Assembly: GCA_001310555.1 (NCBI GenBank)
Contig: BAXO01000017.1
Span: 1-64,000, forward strand
DNA length: 64,000 bases
Source: Bacillus sp. JCM 19058
GTDB lineage: Bacteria > Bacillota > Bacilli > Bacillales_H > Bacillaceae_D
Direction of reading: 5' to 3'
Positions 62,626 through 64,000 of the stretch are shown piece by piece (the first letter of the stretch is position 1; every line of letters begins with the position of its first letter). The notes beneath the pieces were generated by a model. That model did no database searches and was not told the DNA's origin. It was given only the letters and a program-made list of their open reading frames with translations. The position numbers and the translations under genes are program-made.

Positions 62626-63473
62626 CTACAAGCGATTTTTGCGCGGATAATATCGTATTTTCAAGCAGCATTGTAATCGTCATTGGCCCTACCCCACCCG
62701 GAACGGGCGTAATAAACGATGCTACTTCACTCACTTCGTCAAAATCAACATCCCCGCAAAGCTTACCGTCCTCGCGATTCATGCCTACATCGATAACGAC
62801 TGCGCCTGGCTTAACGTCAGCAGCTTTCACTAATTTGGCGCGGCCAATCGCAACAATTAGCAAATCGGCTTGCCTAGTAATAGCAGACAAATTAGCCGTT
62901 CGAGAATGACAATAGGTAACAGTTGCGTGTTCCCTTAACAATAACTGGCCGACAGGCTTTCCAACAATATTGCTTCGACCGATAACGACTGCGTGCTTTC
63001 CTTCAATCGTAATGCCTGCTTCCTTCATCATCTCGATAATGCCATAAGGCGTACACGGTAAAAAGGTATCCTCACCAGTCATCATTTTCCCGATGCTGAT
63101 CGGATGAAACCCATCGACATCTTTTGCTGGAGAGATCCGTTCAATAACCGCCTGCTCTGAAATTTGAGAAGGTAAGGGGAGCTGAACAAGGATTCCATCG
63201 ATTGCGCTGTCTTCGTTCAACCGGTCGATGTGTTCTAACAGTTCTTCCTCAACAATATCGCTAGGAAGCTCAATTAAACGAGAATAAATCCCTATCTGTT
63301 CACAGGCTTTCTGCTTCGCACGAACATAGGTTTTCGATGCTTGGTTATCCCCTACTAAAACGACAGCTAAGCCGGGAACGATATTGCGCTTTTTTTAACT
63401 CAGTTACCTTGTCCTGCATTTGCTCCCTTTTTTTTGCCGCCAATTGTTTTCCGTTCAATAGTTTTGCCGTCAT
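62626..63473 (-). CDS. folD: Bifunctional methylenetetrahydrofolate dehydrogenase/cyclohydrolase (frameshifted)
   Basis: About 283 residues. [20 protein letters not shown] start, catalytic Lys in [33 protein letters not shown](P) motif [18 protein letters not shown], and [22 protein letters not shown] run of seven near 63397 is one base too long. Near its end the five A at about 62634 leave the frame open into xseA; with four A it would read AQNRL and stop at TAG 62626. It makes one-carbon folate intermediates. Confidence 0.93.
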
Positions 63474-63487
63474 TGCCTTGGCTCCCC

Positions 63488-63879
63488 TCATCGTTCTGTT
63501 TCGATTGACTTTGATAAAACACCGTTAATAAACTTCCCCGCATCTTGTCCGCCAAAAGCTTTAGCCAATTCAATTGCTTCATTAAATGTGACATTGACAG
63601 GTATATCGTCAATAAATTTTATTTCATACATCGCCATTCTGGCGATAGCACGATCGACATGACCCATCCGTTCAAGCGTCCACCCTTGTAGATTGGCTGA
63701 AATCAATTGATCCAGCTCGTTTTTGTGTTCGAGTGTTCCAAAAACGAGCTCATTCAGAAATTGGCTCGTTTCTTCGCTTCATCGAGGACGCTAGCAAGCG
63801 CCGTATTTGGTTCAAACTCAGCCATGTCCATTTGATAAAGGGCTTGTGCCGCTCGTAAGCGAGCTAAACGTCGATTCAT
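63488..63879 (-). CDS. nusB: Transcription antitermination factor NusB (one frameshift)
   Basis: About 130 residues: RRLARLRAAQALYQMDMAE, LNELVFGTLEHKNELDQLI, WTLERMGHVDRAIARMAMYE and TFNEAIELAKAFGGQDAGKFINGVL. One base lost near 63778. ATG 63879 follows AAGGAG. Binds boxA of rRNA leaders with NusE. Fourteen bases before folD; first gene of the run in this window. Confidence 0.94.
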
Positions 63880-64000
63880 CTTTCCTTGCTCCTTTTAGGC
63901 AGTAGTCTTAATAAATCATAGCATAACACGTCTTTTGAAAACAGGAAAATACTGAATAGAAAAACTGCTTTTTCCAATTGCATTTTTCATTCACAAAATA

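Overview
The window comes from an endospore-forming Bacillaceae bacterium of low to moderate GC content. Direct support: spo0A, spoIVB, a YjcZ-type spore peptide and a BclA-like collagen protein. The right end also has the Bacillus gene order nusB-folD-xseA-xseB-ispA-dxs-tlyA-argR-recN-spoIVB-spo0A, with bkd and yqzF beyond it. A complete seven-gene Mrp Na+/H+ antiporter operon and an intracellular subtilisin fit a salt- or alkali-adapted Bacillus relative. I cannot name the species.

The dominant technical feature is frame breakage. About 37 of some 60 protein genes, including genes expected to be essential or conserved (dxs, ispA, folD, nusB, spo0A, recN, lpdV), have one or more one-base frame shifts. 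Most lie at A/T runs of 7-9 bases; some lie at short G/C or A/T doublets. The protein sequence resumes at once in another frame with conserved motifs, so most breaks look like base-calling errors rather than gene decay. I annotate such genes as single CDSs and state where the frame changes.

Layout. 0-7 kb (+): decayed fragments, a zinc alcohol dehydrogenase and class II aldolase pair, then an EEP-family phosphatase, an alkaline-phosphatase-superfamily protein and a diacylglycerol-kinase-type lipid kinase. 7-12.4 kb: intracellular serine protease, VanW protein, diaminopimelate dehydrogenase, ankyrin lipoprotein, small membrane protein. 12.7-18 kb: a GC-rich stem repeat, an MFS transporter, an ArsR/SRPBCC pair with a striking palindromic operator, and an FAD oxidoreductase/TetR pair with its own operator. 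18-22.2 kb: LytS, LytR and CstA, with a LytTR-type direct repeat in front of cstA; this looks like a pyruvate-sensing and uptake module. 22.5-27 kb: GH125 alpha-mannosidase, sugar isomerase/epimerase, YjcZ peptide, lipoprotein. 27-32.9 kb (-): mrpA-G. 33.7-38.9 kb: a Usp/KdpD-like protein, CsoR, Ku diverging from a split LigD (ligase gene plus a separate polymerase gene with an extra N-terminal domain), and a YesL protein. 39-42.5 kb: tRNA-Arg(CCG), a small protein, bacilliredoxin, collagen-like protein, zinc-binding lipoprotein with two Zur-like boxes. 42.7-48.7 kb (-): bkd branched-chain keto acid dehydrogenase operon headed by leucine dehydrogenase. 49-52 kb: yqzF, then steA with two glycosyltransferase-type genes. 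52-63.9 kb (-): spo0A through nusB.

How genes work together: leucine dehydrogenase and BKD turn branched-chain amino acids into acyl-CoAs for anteiso/iso fatty acids. Dxs and IspA make isoprenoid precursors. XseA/XseB, RecN and Ku/LigD handle DNA ends. Spo0A and SpoIVB act at entry into sporulation and at the sigma-K checkpoint.
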